NCBI RefSeq assembly: GCF_000013765.1
Contig: NC_007954.1
Span: 620,001 to 684,000 of the forward strand
Source of the DNA: Shewanella denitrificans OS217
Lineage (GTDB): Bacteria > Pseudomonadota > Gammaproteobacteria > Enterobacterales > Shewanellaceae
DNA: 64,000 nt
Direction: 5' to 3'
Shown: piece by piece, positions 35,900 through 45,106 of the stretch
Layout: each line of letters starts with the position of its first letter
Position numbering within the stretch: the stretch's first letter is position 1
Program-made: the position numbers and the translations under genes
The notes under the pieces: generated by a model
Database searches by the model: none
The model's input: the letters and a program-made list of their open reading frames with translations, nothing else
Told to the model about the DNA's origin: nothing

Positions 35900-35962
35900 A
35901 CTAATTAATTAGTTGATAAATGTTTTCACTCTGGCTATGCTAGTTAAAACTAATTGTTTAGT
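35900..35962 (+). promoter_or_regulatory. Promoter with twin BlaI-type operators
   Basis: A perfect palindrome ACTAATTAATTAGT (35900-35913) and a close copy ACTAATTGTTTAGT (35949-35962) flank a promoter. TTGATA (35913-35918) and TATGCT (35936-35941) are 17 bp apart. The first operator touches the -35 and the second covers the likely start site, 21 bp before the BlaI-family gene. This layout fits autorepression by that protein. Confidence 0.65.
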
Positions 35963-35983
35963 AGTTACATTGAGAGGTGAGTG

Positions 35984-36364
35984 ATGGCACGTAAAAAATC
36001 GTCGCAATTAACGGATAGTGAGCAAAGCATCATGGAAGTGCTATGGCAAAAGGGTGAGGCCTCGGTGCGTGATATCGCCGATGCGCTGTCTGAAGACAAG
36101 GCCAGTGCCTACACCACAGTGCAGACCATGTGCAAAATTTTGGTGGAAAAGGGGTACGCGGAATTTCGAAAGGAAGGCAAGGCGTTCATCTATGCACCGA
36201 CCATGACCCAAAAAGAAGCCCGTCAGGGCGCATTAGCCAGCCTGCTGAATCGTTTCTTTGGTGGCTCGCCCGAAGTGTTAGCCCAACATCTAATGCAGGA
36301 AACGGACATAGAGCTTAAAGATCTCGCCGCGCTGCAGCGTCAAATCGACGCCAGTAAAGACTAA
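35984..36364 (+). CDS. BlaI/MecI/CopY family repressor
   Basis: 126 residues from ATG 35984, preceded by GAGAGG; a GTG three bases earlier is possible. The N-terminal winged helix is clear: LTDSEQSIMEVLWQKGEASVRDI, then SAYTTVQTMCKILVEKGYAEF, KEGKAFIYAP. A short C-terminal dimerisation helix region follows. In BlaI/BlaR1 systems the repressor is inactivated when the M56 membrane protease is triggered. The partner is encoded 26 bp downstream. Confidence 0.93.
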   Translation: MARKKSSQLTDSEQSIMEVLWQKGEASVRDIADALSEDKASAYTTVQTMCKILVEKGYAEFRKEGKAFIYAPTMTQKEARQGALASLLNRFFGGSPEVLAQHLMQETDIELKDLAALQRQIDASKD

Positions 36365-36390
36365 GCCAAAGATCAAAAGGGAATGGGATC

Positions 36391-38016
36391 ATGATGACAG
36401 AATTAACACTCTTTACCACTTTGGCTTTTCATCACCTCACCATAGGTGGGCTATTAAGCCTTGGGTTATTACTCACCCTTAAGTTGGTGCCATCAAGCGC
36501 CGAGCTAAGAAGTTGGCTGTGGATGACGGTATTTGTTCTGGTGACCTTAGTGCCTTTTTCTTTGTTGTCTTTCAATGAGTCCGCGGCGGTAACAAACAGT
36601 GCATCTAGTCAAGGCGCCAGCCAGGTATTAGCCATAAGTGGCACGCAAGTCATTGACGCAAGGCCCAATACAGGTCCCATCAAATTTCCCTTGGCAGAGC
36701 AGGGCTGGCACTTATCCAGCGCCGTGGTGTTTATGTTAAGCCCGCTATTGCAAGGTTTCTTGGTCATCTGGCTGCTGGGCAGTGTGTGGCGCGGTTATCA
36801 TTTTTGTGTGTCATTAGTGCGAACTTGGCGGCTCTTAGGGCGCAGTAAAATGGGCCTTGCGGCTCACTTACAGGCAGAGATTAACGATAAGCATATTGCG
36901 TTAGACACTCGCCTTAATGCCTTTGCCGTGCCTAGGATTTCACTATGCCAAGGGGTGAGCTCGCCCTTGGTTACTGGCCTGTGGTCACCCAAGATAATCA
37001 TCCCCTTAAGCTTAGCTCGGCAGCTGAGTGTGGAACAGCTCATCCCTATTGTGCTGCATGAGCAGGCCCATATTCAGCGAAAAGACATCTGGTGCGGTTT
37101 ATTTCAAGAAGTTATCGCCATTTTATTTTGGTGGAGCCCAGTAATTCGATTTTTAAATAAGAAAATTCATATAGATAGAGAGTTAGCCTGCGATATTCGT
37201 GCGGCCAAGCAACTGACGGGTAAGCAGTATGCTCAGTCACTGCTGGACTGCGCTAAATTAATGATACAAGAACAACGGAGTGTATTAACCATGGGATTAT
37301 TTAGCAAAAAGAAAGAGTTAGTCTACAGAGTCGATCAAGTGCTGCAAAAAAATGCTTTCACTCAAGTGAATAAATTTTGGGTGACGGCGCTGTGTTTGGG
37401 CTTAAGCGTGGGCAGTATTCAGGCGGCAACGAGCTTATCACCCAAAATAATTGTTAGCGAAGCAAGAGCCGATGGTAAGCAATATTCCTTGTTGCCCCAG
37501 ACTCAAGGGCAGCGCTTGGTGGATGCCGTGTTGAATAACGACATAGCGACTATTAAGACGATGCAAAATGCCGGTGTCGATTTGGACATCCCTGCCATTG
37601 GCGATGGCACAGCCTTAATGGTGGCAGTGCAGAAGCATAACCTAACTATGGTGCAGGCCTTGCTCTCCCTTGGGGTCAATGTAGATCAGCCCTCCATCGG
37701 GGATGGCAATCCGCTTATCGTGGCGGCCATGGTGAATGACCTTGAAATTGCCAAGGTGCTGCTGGATGCTGGCGCTGACGTGAACGCCATAGTGCATCAC
37801 GATGAGACAGCGCTTATCAACGCGAGTTATCGCGGCTTTATGGAAATGACCCGTCTGCTGGTGGAGCGGGGCGCCGACGTTAACTTGGCCGTCAAGACGG
37901 GTCCAGGGGATGGCGGAGAAATTCGCTCACCGCTTAATCGCGCTCGAAATCAACAGATCAAAGATTATCTCATCAGCCAAGGCGCCAGCCAAGATGGTGT
38001 TCTGGCCAGGCGTTAA
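36391..38016 (+). CDS. BlaR1/MecR1-like M56 metallopeptidase fused to ankyrin repeats
   Basis: 541 residues. The N-terminal 330 form an M56 membrane peptidase with several membrane helices and zinc motif His223-Glu-x-x-His227 (VLHEQAHIQRKD), followed by the conserved DRELACDIRA. A last helix lies near 330-350. Residues about 370-535 form ankyrin repeats (DGTALMVAVQKHNLTMVQAL, then DGNPLIVAAMVNDLEIAKVL and two more). A beta-lactam sensor would have a penicillin-binding domain there; instead this fusion has ankyrins, presumably periplasmic, so the signal may be a protein. No beta-lactamase gene is next to it. Confidence 0.85.
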   Translation: MMTELTLFTTLAFHHLTIGGLLSLGLLLTLKLVPSSAELRSWLWMTVFVLVTLVPFSLLSFNESAAVTNSASSQGASQVLAISGTQVIDARPNTGPIKFPLAEQGWHLSSAVVFMLSPLLQGFLVIWLLGSVWRGYHFCVSLVRTWRLLGRSKMGLAAHLQAEINDKHIALDTRLNAFAVPRISLCQGVSSPLVTGLWSPKIIIPLSLARQLSVEQLIPIVLHEQAHIQRKDIWCGLFQEVIAILFWWSPVIRFLNKKIHIDRELACDIRAAKQLTGKQYAQSLLDCAKLMIQEQRSVLTMGLFSKKKELVYRVDQVLQKNAFTQVNKFWVTALCLGLSVGSIQAATSLSPKIIVSEARADGKQYSLLPQTQGQRLVDAVLNNDIATIKTMQNAGVDLDIPAIGDGTALMVAVQKHNLTMVQALLSLGVNVDQPSIGDGNPLIVAAMVNDLEIAKVLLDAGADVNAIVHHDETALINASYRGFMEMTRLLVERGADVNLAVKTGPGDGGEIRSPLNRARNQQIKDYLISQGASQDGVLARR

Positions 38017-38191
38017 TGCTTCAGTGTTAGGCCCTCTCAGCTAGGCACAACCAATCATAAATTTAATACGGCGGTTTATCCCTCACTTTGGATAGACGGG
38101 TTTTTAACATCCTAAATAAGGTGTTTTGTATGTTTTACGAACACAAAAACAACAAAAATAACAAAAATAAGCAGAATAAGAGGGTTGGAAT

Positions 38192-39604
38192 ATGATATTT
38201 AACACGCCGATTTTCTTCTGGTTTTTCTGTATTTTCATCCTCTTCTATGGCTTTGTGTTTCTAAAACAAACCCCAAGAGTCTATCTCATCTTAGTGGGCA
38301 GTTTAGTCTTCTACGGCGCGTGGAATTACAGCTTTATTCCACTACTGGTGGGCAGTGGTATTGCCGATTATTTTATCGCCCAGGCCATAGCCAATAGCCA
38401 GCAACAGAGAATAAAGCAATATTGGCTAGGGCTTTCCATAGCGCTAAATATTGGCATTTTGGCGGTATTCAAATATGCCGACTTCGCCCTTAACTCAGTG
38501 GCGTCATTACTGGACGTCTTAGGCTATCAGCCTTCCTTAGGCACATTAGCTTGGGTGTTGCCTGTGGGGATTTCCTTCTATACCTTCCAGAGCATGAGTT
38601 ACACCATAGACGTGTATCGCGGCGAGATTAAACCCCGTAAAGGTTTAGTTGAATTTGTGGCGGCGCTGTCTTTCTTCCCTCAGCTGGTGGCGGGGCCCAT
38701 TCTTAGGGCAAAACATATTCTGCCGCAAATGCACGCCATCGCCCTGCCTAAGTGGGATGCGGTGAAGCACGGTTTCTTGCTCATCAGTGTGGGGCTTTTG
38801 AAAAAAACTGGCGCAGACTTGCTGGCCATCCCTGCCAACAAGGCATTTGAAGCAGAGGAGGCACTAAGCACATTAGAAATGTGGACCGGAGTGCTGGCCT
38901 TTACTGGGCAAATTTACGGTGACTTTTCTGGCTATACCGATATGGCTATAGGCATAGCCCTGCTGCTGGGGTTCAGTATCCCGCTTAACTTTAGGGTGCC
39001 GTATTTTGCATTGTCACCGGTGGACTTTTGGCGCCGCTGGCATATCTCACTCTCAAGCTGGCTTAAGGATTATTTGTACATTTCTCTTGGTGGTAATCGC
39101 AATAATCACAGGGCGAGGAACATCTTTATCACTATGCTGCTCGGCGGGCTTTGGCATGGGGCGGCCTGGACCTTTGTGGCCTGGGGCGCCTTTCATGGGG
39201 CCATCATTACCGCGACCCATTACTTAGGTTCCCTTAAGATGTTTAATGGTTTTAGTCAGTCAAACGCCTTGACCACTAAGTTTGTGAAATGGGCCATCAC
39301 CTTTTATTTAGTCATGATGGGCTGGGTGCTGTTTCGCGCTGTAGATATGAGTAGCGCGCTGCTGATTTTTACCAGTTTGCATGATGTAGGCAGCAATGTG
39401 GTGATGGGCAAGCACGCCATGACCATATTCACCATGACGGCTATTTGGGTGTTGTTAGTACATGTGATGGACTTTTATGTGATTAACGCCGCCGATAAGC
39501 TGGAAAACCAACCTTGGCTATTTTGGAGCCTAATTATCTTAATTCAGACCCTGTGTTTATTAATAGGAGAGCCAAGCAATGAGTTCATCTACTTCCAATT
39601 TTAA
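38192..39604 (+). CDS. MBOAT family O-acyltransferase (AlgI/DltB-like)
   Basis: 470 residues with about ten hydrophobic segments. MBOAT signatures are present: WRRWHISLSSWLKDYLYI with the conserved His, and catalytic His322 in LGGLWHGAAWTF. These inner-membrane enzymes move acyl groups, often acetyl, to extracytoplasmic acceptors such as alginate or teichoic acid. Its 3' end overlaps the next gene by 26 bp, and that gene encodes an SGNH-type protein. This is the usual pairing for polysaccharide or peptidoglycan O-acetylation. Confidence 0.92.
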   Translation: MIFNTPIFFWFFCIFILFYGFVFLKQTPRVYLILVGSLVFYGAWNYSFIPLLVGSGIADYFIAQAIANSQQQRIKQYWLGLSIALNIGILAVFKYADFALNSVASLLDVLGYQPSLGTLAWVLPVGISFYTFQSMSYTIDVYRGEIKPRKGLVEFVAALSFFPQLVAGPILRAKHILPQMHAIALPKWDAVKHGFLLISVGLLKKTGADLLAIPANKAFEAEEALSTLEMWTGVLAFTGQIYGDFSGYTDMAIGIALLLGFSIPLNFRVPYFALSPVDFWRRWHISLSSWLKDYLYISLGGNRNNHRARNIFITMLLGGLWHGAAWTFVAWGAFHGAIITATHYLGSLKMFNGFSQSNALTTKFVKWAITFYLVMMGWVLFRAVDMSSALLIFTSLHDVGSNVVMGKHAMTIFTMTAIWVLLVHVMDFYVINAADKLENQPWLFWSLIILIQTLCLLIGEPSNEFIYFQF

Positions 39605-40874
39605 TCCGGCTATTGGCCCTGAGGGTGTGGCAGTTGCGGCCTCTGGTACTGAAAGTACAGCGAGCCAACTCGGCATCAATCACGCCGAACCCCGCAGGCT
39701 TTTTGCTAACCTACTGCTGGCCATCATTTTGGTTTCACTATTATCCATGGGCTTAGTGCGAGTTTTCTATGAGTACATTGATGCTAATAAAGGGGGGGTA
39801 CTTGGCCGTGTTCATCAGGCGCAATTGGCCCTTGAGCGGATAACTTCAGAGCCCGATGATTTAGTGATGTTCTACGGCTCATCCATGACTCAGGCTGGCT
39901 TTTCTCCGAGAAAATTTGATAAAGAAGTCAACTCGTTAAATGAGAGCACATCAGGTAAAAACATTAAATCATTTAACTTTGGTTTCGGTGGCCTCAATCC
40001 TTACTTTCAGGACTTGCTATCAAGGCGTATCGCCGAAGGTTTTCAGGCCAAAGATAAGCGCCTTAAACTTGCCATGATAGAGTTTAATCCCTTCCAAAGC
40101 ACTAAAGCGCGCTGGCAGGGGGCCGCATCCAGCCTAGATTCCTTTGTGACTATGCTGGCAACGGATAAAGAAATGTTAGCCATGGCGTTGGATGATGTTA
40201 CCCGTGGGGTGCGGCTATTTAATATTAAGTATGTGCGCAATCAAATTTCGGCGGAGATGATCACAAGTTACTACGGCCATGAGCTGTTTCCCCCTGAGCG
40301 AAAGCAAGTCTTTAAAGAAGCTGAAGCGGTAGTCAAAGAAAAACGGGCCCTTGGAAAACAAATATCTGAGGCCTTTGAGCGTGAATACCCAAATTACCAA
40401 GGGGAGCAGTGGTCCTATGATTGGCAGGGCGGCGGCACTATCCCTGAGGAGCGCTCCAGTGAAACCTTGGCACTGGTTAAGGAGTACAGTGCAGTGGCTT
40501 ACACGGATGTCTATATGAAAAATGATCGCTTAAGCCGCATTCGCTCGGCCGACATCGAAGGGCTGGATTTTGAGCCGCTATTGATTGAAAGCTTCATTAA
40601 TACGGTGAAAAATTTCCAGTCAATATCTGACAAGGTGGCCGTTATCATGCTGCCGCGCAATAGCCGCTGGATCCAGTATTCCCCTGAGACACAGGCGCGT
40701 CTCGATGCTGCTGTGGCGCAAATTGAAGCGGCAACGGGAGTGAAAGTCGTTGATCATCAGCAGCTTGAAGGCATAGATGACAAGATGTTTCGTGACACCA
40801 CTCACCTAGACAGATACACGGGAGATATCGCTTATACGGATATTCTCATTCGAGACTTTGGCAGGGCGCTATAA
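39579..40874 (+). CDS. SGNH-like partner of the MBOAT acyltransferase
   Basis: 431 residues with one membrane helix (about 44-65) and a large periplasmic domain. A likely SGNH nucleophile lies at Ser101/Ser102 (FYGSSMTQAG), and a DxxH dyad at Asp406-His409 (DTTHLD) near the C terminus. AlgX/AlgJ- and PatB-type proteins with this layout complete acetyl transfer to exported glycans. No glycan synthesis genes are adjacent, so the acceptor is unknown. The start overlaps the MBOAT gene, giving coupled translation. Confidence 0.75.
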   Translation: MSSSTSNFNPAIGPEGVAVAASGTESTASQLGINHAEPRRLFANLLLAIILVSLLSMGLVRVFYEYIDANKGGVLGRVHQAQLALERITSEPDDLVMFYGSSMTQAGFSPRKFDKEVNSLNESTSGKNIKSFNFGFGGLNPYFQDLLSRRIAEGFQAKDKRLKLAMIEFNPFQSTKARWQGAASSLDSFVTMLATDKEMLAMALDDVTRGVRLFNIKYVRNQISAEMITSYYGHELFPPERKQVFKEAEAVVKEKRALGKQISEAFEREYPNYQGEQWSYDWQGGGTIPEERSSETLALVKEYSAVAYTDVYMKNDRLSRIRSADIEGLDFEPLLIESFINTVKNFQSISDKVAVIMLPRNSRWIQYSPETQARLDAAVAQIEAATGVKVVDHQQLEGIDDKMFRDTTHLDRYTGDIAYTDILIRDFGRAL

Positions 40875-41181
40875 GCCACAAATCTAAGTCATGGTAATAA
40901 GTTAACATCACGGTCAGCGTTGCATTGCCAATTGCAGGCTGACTGCGTAGAGGTGAACTTTAGTTGGCCATAAGGTGTGCTCTGTTAGCGCGCCTTAACT
41001 CATCGCTTGCTTGTTCAATCGGGACGATATTGGAGCGTAACCCCGTTTTTATTTGATAAAAAAGTGGCCTCAAAATCTGCTGAGGATGTAACGAAAGCGA
41101 CTGACTTAAGGGCAGTAAACGATGACATCATCTTGTTTTCCCTGAACAGAATCAACTATCATCCTAATAAATGCTTGAAGT

Positions 41182-41222
41182 TTAAGCGGCTAGCTGTTGT
41201 GTTTAAACAATTAGCCGCTTAA
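41182..41222. terminator. Hairpin between convergent units
   Basis: TTAAGCGGCTA (41182-41192) pairs perfectly with TAGCCGCTTAA (41212-41222). It is flanked by A- and T-rich sequence and lies 30 bp beyond the receptor gene's stop codon, suggesting termination of that minus-strand transcript. Between 40875 and 41181 I see no supported gene. Confidence 0.6.
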
Positions 41223-41251
41223 TTTGACGCTAACTACCATCTTGTTAGGGA

Positions 41252-43381
41252 TCACCAATTAAATTGGTATTGTAAAGACAGTGTACGGCCTCGGCCTGGG
41301 ATTGAACTTGTGTTATTTGAGTTACGCTGTAACTGGCTGTATAGCGAAAAATACTGTTCGTTTAGTAGGTTTTCAATGCCAATTGTCAACATTCCTGCGC
41401 CAAGTTCAAAGCTATTTTGCCAGTCTAATACATTGTAGCTCTCGGTATCACGACGGCCAAAGGCGTTTTTCCCATCAAGGCGATAGTCCTTACCTGCGAC
41501 ATTTAGCCAAGTTAATTGGCTATTCCAACCACTATCCGATTCATAACCTAACACCGCCGCCAGCTTATTAGGTGGGATGCTAAAACCATTCATAGTCGTG
41601 TAATCAATTTTACCATCAGGTTTTTCCTCACCATTGATATAACTGTAATTTATATCAACAGACCAAGCGGTATTAATTTGGTAGTTAGCTGATGCCTCAA
41701 AGCCATCGATACGCACTTTATTGCGTGAGAGAGCCAGCCCCATATTTTCGCTTTTGACGTTCCCCAAATCTGAGCTTGAAGTAAAATAAGCAAAGTTAGC
41801 GGCAATTGGGCCAACCACACCGCGCCAGCCAAGCTCATAATCTGTTGTCTCAACGGGTTCTAAATTAGACTGACTAAGATCAAATTGGCTGCTTGCGTAG
41901 CGAATTTGTAGACCTATGTCTGGGAGGTCGTAACCTTCATTCGTGGCAAAATATAGGGTGTGATCATCGTTAATATTGTATGTACCCCCTAGATTATAAA
42001 CAAATGAGCTGTAGTCGTAGCTGCTACCGGGTACCGCAGTTTGTGAGCCTAAGGTGACAAACGGCTTAAAGCTGGCGTCGATACGTTCATAACGTAATCC
42101 GCCTTCAACGGAAAATTGATTGCTAATTTTTGCGCGGATTTGTGTAAAGCCCGCTAGTGACTTATGGCTAATCTCGGGTACAAAATCTTTATCCCCTAGT
42201 GGCTGAAATACTAAACCGTTCGAATCATCATATACTTGGCCATCATAAGTGGTGACGGGCATTTCACTACGTTCATCATTGGTATCTAAGCCCCAATCCA
42301 GTTCAATGCTATCGCTTAACTGAGTGTTAATGGTTATTCGAAGGCCTATATTACTGCTTTCTAAATAGGTCTGTGCCAGATGATCCCATGTAGCAAAAGG
42401 ACGGCCATCAAACGGTGCGAAGCGTGCTGCGTAATCTCGGTAATACGCTTGCGTATGAAGGGTGGCGTCTTCGGTTAATAGCCTTTGATATTGAGCGTTA
42501 AGGACGAGGTTTTTAATTTCGTTCTGTTTATCAAGTTGCAAGCCTTTAATTGCACGAGCCTTAGTAATGTAGGGCTCTGTTGCTGCAGAAGGATCGCTGG
42601 CATAGTCAGAATCTTGCTCTAATGAGTACCAAAGTGCTGACAGCGTCAGTTTTTGATTATCCCATTCTTTGCTGACCTTGGTATCAAGGCTATAAATTGG
42701 GCTATCATAGCTATCACCTTGGCTTGGCTCTGGTGCTAAACGGTCACCATCGGCATCATAATAGCCATTTGTTTTTTCCGTACTACCCGCAACACGGTAG
42801 AGCCAGCCTTGAGCCTCACCGCTACTCGCATGGCTAACAAGGTAGCTGAGTGCATCACCACTCAATTCATTTAAGCTAGATTTTAAACCGATTCTAGAGT
42901 GTTGCTGACTTTCGGCTTGGCCTGTTTTGGTATGAATGTAGATCACACCGCCCGTTGCCCCACTGCCAAAAAGTGCATTACCCCCACGAAAAATTTCCAC
43001 ACGGGCAACTTGGCTTGGGTGCAAGTTGTGTAAATCGCGTGAGATATTACGATTGGTGTTCATGGGAACACCGTCAATTAATACTAAGGCATTACGACCA
43101 CGTATTGTCGTGCCAAAGTTGGACAGCGCGGGACTGGGGGGTGCCATGCCGGGTACCACTTTCGCGAGCACTTCAGCGAGATTGTTAGCCGTCGCGAATT
43201 GTTGGCGTAGCATGTTTTCGTCAATGACTGAAACGCTTCGAGCAATAGCGTTTAGCTCACTGGGCATACGCTCTGCGTGGATTGCAATTCGTTCAATACC
43301 ATCATCTGCAAATGCAACTAAGGGGAGCGAGAGCAAAGATCCTACAACTGCAAGTGAAATAACAGAGAAAGTGTGATTCAT
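41252..43381 (-). CDS. TonB-dependent siderophore receptor
   Basis: 709 residues with a signal peptide (cleavage near AFA-DDG). A TonB-box-like IERIAIHAERMP follows, then a plug domain (about 40-150) with TIRGRNALVLIDGVPMNTN and RVEIFRGGNALFGSGATGGV, and a 22-strand barrel ending LSLQYQFNW. It lies on the same strand as the siderophore operon, 126 bp beyond its last gene, and has a Fur-box-like site just upstream. It is the likely uptake receptor for the staphyloferrin B-like product made next door; Gram-positive sbn loci use a lipoprotein/ABC system instead. Confidence 0.88.
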   Translation of the reverse strand: MNHTFSVISLAVVGSLLSLPLVAFADDGIERIAIHAERMPSELNAIARSVSVIDENMLRQQFATANNLAEVLAKVVPGMAPPSPALSNFGTTIRGRNALVLIDGVPMNTNRNISRDLHNLHPSQVARVEIFRGGNALFGSGATGGVIYIHTKTGQAESQQHSRIGLKSSLNELSGDALSYLVSHASSGEAQGWLYRVAGSTEKTNGYYDADGDRLAPEPSQGDSYDSPIYSLDTKVSKEWDNQKLTLSALWYSLEQDSDYASDPSAATEPYITKARAIKGLQLDKQNEIKNLVLNAQYQRLLTEDATLHTQAYYRDYAARFAPFDGRPFATWDHLAQTYLESSNIGLRITINTQLSDSIELDWGLDTNDERSEMPVTTYDGQVYDDSNGLVFQPLGDKDFVPEISHKSLAGFTQIRAKISNQFSVEGGLRYERIDASFKPFVTLGSQTAVPGSSYDYSSFVYNLGGTYNINDDHTLYFATNEGYDLPDIGLQIRYASSQFDLSQSNLEPVETTDYELGWRGVVGPIAANFAYFTSSSDLGNVKSENMGLALSRNKVRIDGFEASANYQINTAWSVDINYSYINGEEKPDGKIDYTTMNGFSIPPNKLAAVLGYESDSGWNSQLTWLNVAGKDYRLDGKNAFGRRDTESYNVLDWQNSFELGAGMLTIGIENLLNEQYFSLYSQLQRNSNNTSSIPGRGRTLSLQYQFNW

Positions 43382-43427
43382 AATGACGTTAGACTCTTAG
43401 TTTTAAAAATTGCGGCAATGCTACTGC

Positions 43428-43450
43428 GAATAGTAACCATTATCAATAAT
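43428..43450 (-). promoter_or_regulatory. Fur box candidate of the receptor gene
   Basis: GAATAGTAACCATTATCAAT shares the right half of the Fur consensus almost perfectly and the left half partly. It lies about 47-69 bp upstream of the receptor start, a usual position for iron-dependent repression. Confidence 0.55.
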
Positions 43451-43506
43451 GACCGGGTGTAAACAATGTAAATGTCATTCAAAAGTATGTTTGAGTGATG
43501 CAAGTG

Positions 43507-43902
43507 TCAGTCAAAAAGTAACTTCAGTGACACGTTACAGTCTGGGAGTGGTGTCTTAAATTGATGGCGTGTGCTTTTAGGCGGTAAACGTATTCCTTTG
43601 TTGGCATACTCTACAACCATGTGTGGGGTGAGTTGAATGTTAGGATGAGTACTCCAGAATTCGACCTCTTCGTATGACAATAGCAGGCAGGGGACTTTTG
43701 CTAGACCTAACTGCATCGCCACTGTGTACCTATGGTGTCCATCCATAATTGACATGCTTCGACTGTCGACAGTAATAGGGACTCGCCATAGTTGCTCAGT
43801 TTGGATTTTTTTGCTCAACCAAGCAACGCGATCGGGTAGGATTTCTTCATTCGGTTTTAGCGTTGAAGGTACTAAAAAACTCAGTGTCTTATTGAGCAAC
43901 AT
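43507..43902 (-). CDS. SbnI/SerK-like ParB-fold protein (probable free-serine kinase)
   Basis: 131 residues from the ATG at 43902 (GGAG seven bases upstream); an ATG at 43914 is also possible. The core is a ParB/sulfiredoxin-type domain with MDGHHRYTVAMQLGLAKVPCL, which matches the DGVHRYTSLKALG block I recall in SbnI. Staphylococcal SbnI (about 254 residues) makes O-phospho-L-serine for SbnA and also regulates sbn in response to heme. The protein here is about half that length, so it likely keeps the kinase core and lacks the C-terminal regulatory part. It overlaps the sbnH-like gene. Confidence 0.7.
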   Translation of the reverse strand: MLLNKTLSFLVPSTLKPNEEILPDRVAWLSKKIQTEQLWRVPITVDSRSMSIMDGHHRYTVAMQLGLAKVPCLLLSYEEVEFWSTHPNIQLTPHMVVEYANKGIRLPPKSTRHQFKTPLPDCNVSLKLLFD

Positions 43903-45106
43903 GGTCGTCTCCATTCTTCATGAATTGATTTTCCTTAATGTACAATCGTTGCGGGTGAGGGTGGCTTAGAAAGTCATGGTGAGAAATATGCCATCCATAG
44001 GCGCCGGCCTTCTGAAAGACTATGACATCTGCGACTTTCAGCTGAGCAACATGTACGTTTTTTGCCAACACATCTTTGGGCGTGCAGAGCTCTCCGCATA
44101 GTGTGATTGCTGTATCGGTCACCGATGGCCGCGTGAAGGGATAATGCCAAGTTTCTCGAGGGTAGATCTTGAAGGGATGACTATGTTGCCATGATGAAGG
44201 CAAACGGAAGTGATGAGTACCACCACGCAGTACTGCAAAATACTCATTGTGACTCAATTTTATATCGGTCACTTCTGTTAAATACACACCACAATCGGCG
44301 CTGATATAGCGGCCACACTCAGTCGCTAGATGTAGTTGTGGATAGTCACGACACAGCAGCGTCAGCTGCTCGGCGTAGAGGGGGAAGTCAAACTCAGTTT
44401 CCCCTTGATAGGTGACCCCAATACCACCGCCTATGTTCACTGTGGTCCATGTCAATCCAAACTGGGCCGCCCAAGTACTGGCCGTTTGTAGGTAGTGCCT
44501 GACTAAGGTTACATGTTTAACCGCGTCGAGATTGTTCGATAAACAGTGAAAATGGAGTCCTTCAACTTGAATATTCGGATAGTCCCCAAGGCGTGGCAGT
44601 AGTGCCAATAATTCCCGTTCATCAATGCCAAATTGGGTCGCCTGACCTGCCATTTGCAGCGTCGCACTCGGTAAGTCAAAGTACGGATTCACGCGCAGCA
44701 AACAGCGGACGAGCTGATTTTGCTCTTTAGCCAGTTGATTTAAACGTGCTAATTGCAGTTCACTTTCGAGATGATATAACTGAACATTGAGTGTCAGTGC
44801 ACGGGTTAATTCGGTAATGGTTTTACCTGGTCCACCAAAAGCGATCGGCACATTCTGGCTTATCGCCCGGACCTTTTCGATTTCCCCCATCGAAGCCACT
44901 TCGAAGCCGTAAACATGTGGCAACAATGCGCGGAGGATGGCGCTATCACTATTGGCCTTAATCGCGTAGTAACAATCTACTTGTTTAGGTAAACGACTTG
45001 TCATAGTGCGTATATGGGCACTGAGTTGATCTAAGTCGTAAATAAAAGCACAGACTTCGCTGTGTTGCTCGGCAATATAGTCGCCGATAAGTTTGCTATT
45101 AACCAC
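43889..45106 (-). CDS. sbnH: PLP-dependent decarboxylase, SbnH-like
   Basis: 405 residues from a GTG at 45106, which overlaps the sbnG-like stop and places the N terminus exactly where I expect it for SbnH. It is a fold-III decarboxylase: PLP Lys50 in YYAIKANS, FEVASMGEIEKVR, FGGPGKT, a glycine loop NIGGGIGV, and near the end CTPKDV and SHHDFLSHPHP. In staphyloferrin B synthesis SbnH decarboxylates the citryl-diaminopropionate intermediate. A longer frame reaching 45202 would overlap the upstream gene by 100 bases and is rejected. Confidence 0.88.
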   Translation of the reverse strand: MVNSKLIGDYIAEQHSEVCAFIYDLDQLSAHIRTMTSRLPKQVDCYYAIKANSDSAILRALLPHVYGFEVASMGEIEKVRAISQNVPIAFGGPGKTITELTRALTLNVQLYHLESELQLARLNQLAKEQNQLVRCLLRVNPYFDLPSATLQMAGQATQFGIDERELLALLPRLGDYPNIQVEGLHFHCLSNNLDAVKHVTLVRHYLQTASTWAAQFGLTWTTVNIGGGIGVTYQGETEFDFPLYAEQLTLLCRDYPQLHLATECGRYISADCGVYLTEVTDIKLSHNEYFAVLRGGTHHFRLPSSWQHSHPFKIYPRETWHYPFTRPSVTDTAITLCGELCTPKDVLAKNVHVAQLKVADVIVFQKAGAYGWHISHHDFLSHPHPQRLYIKENQFMKNGDDHVAQ

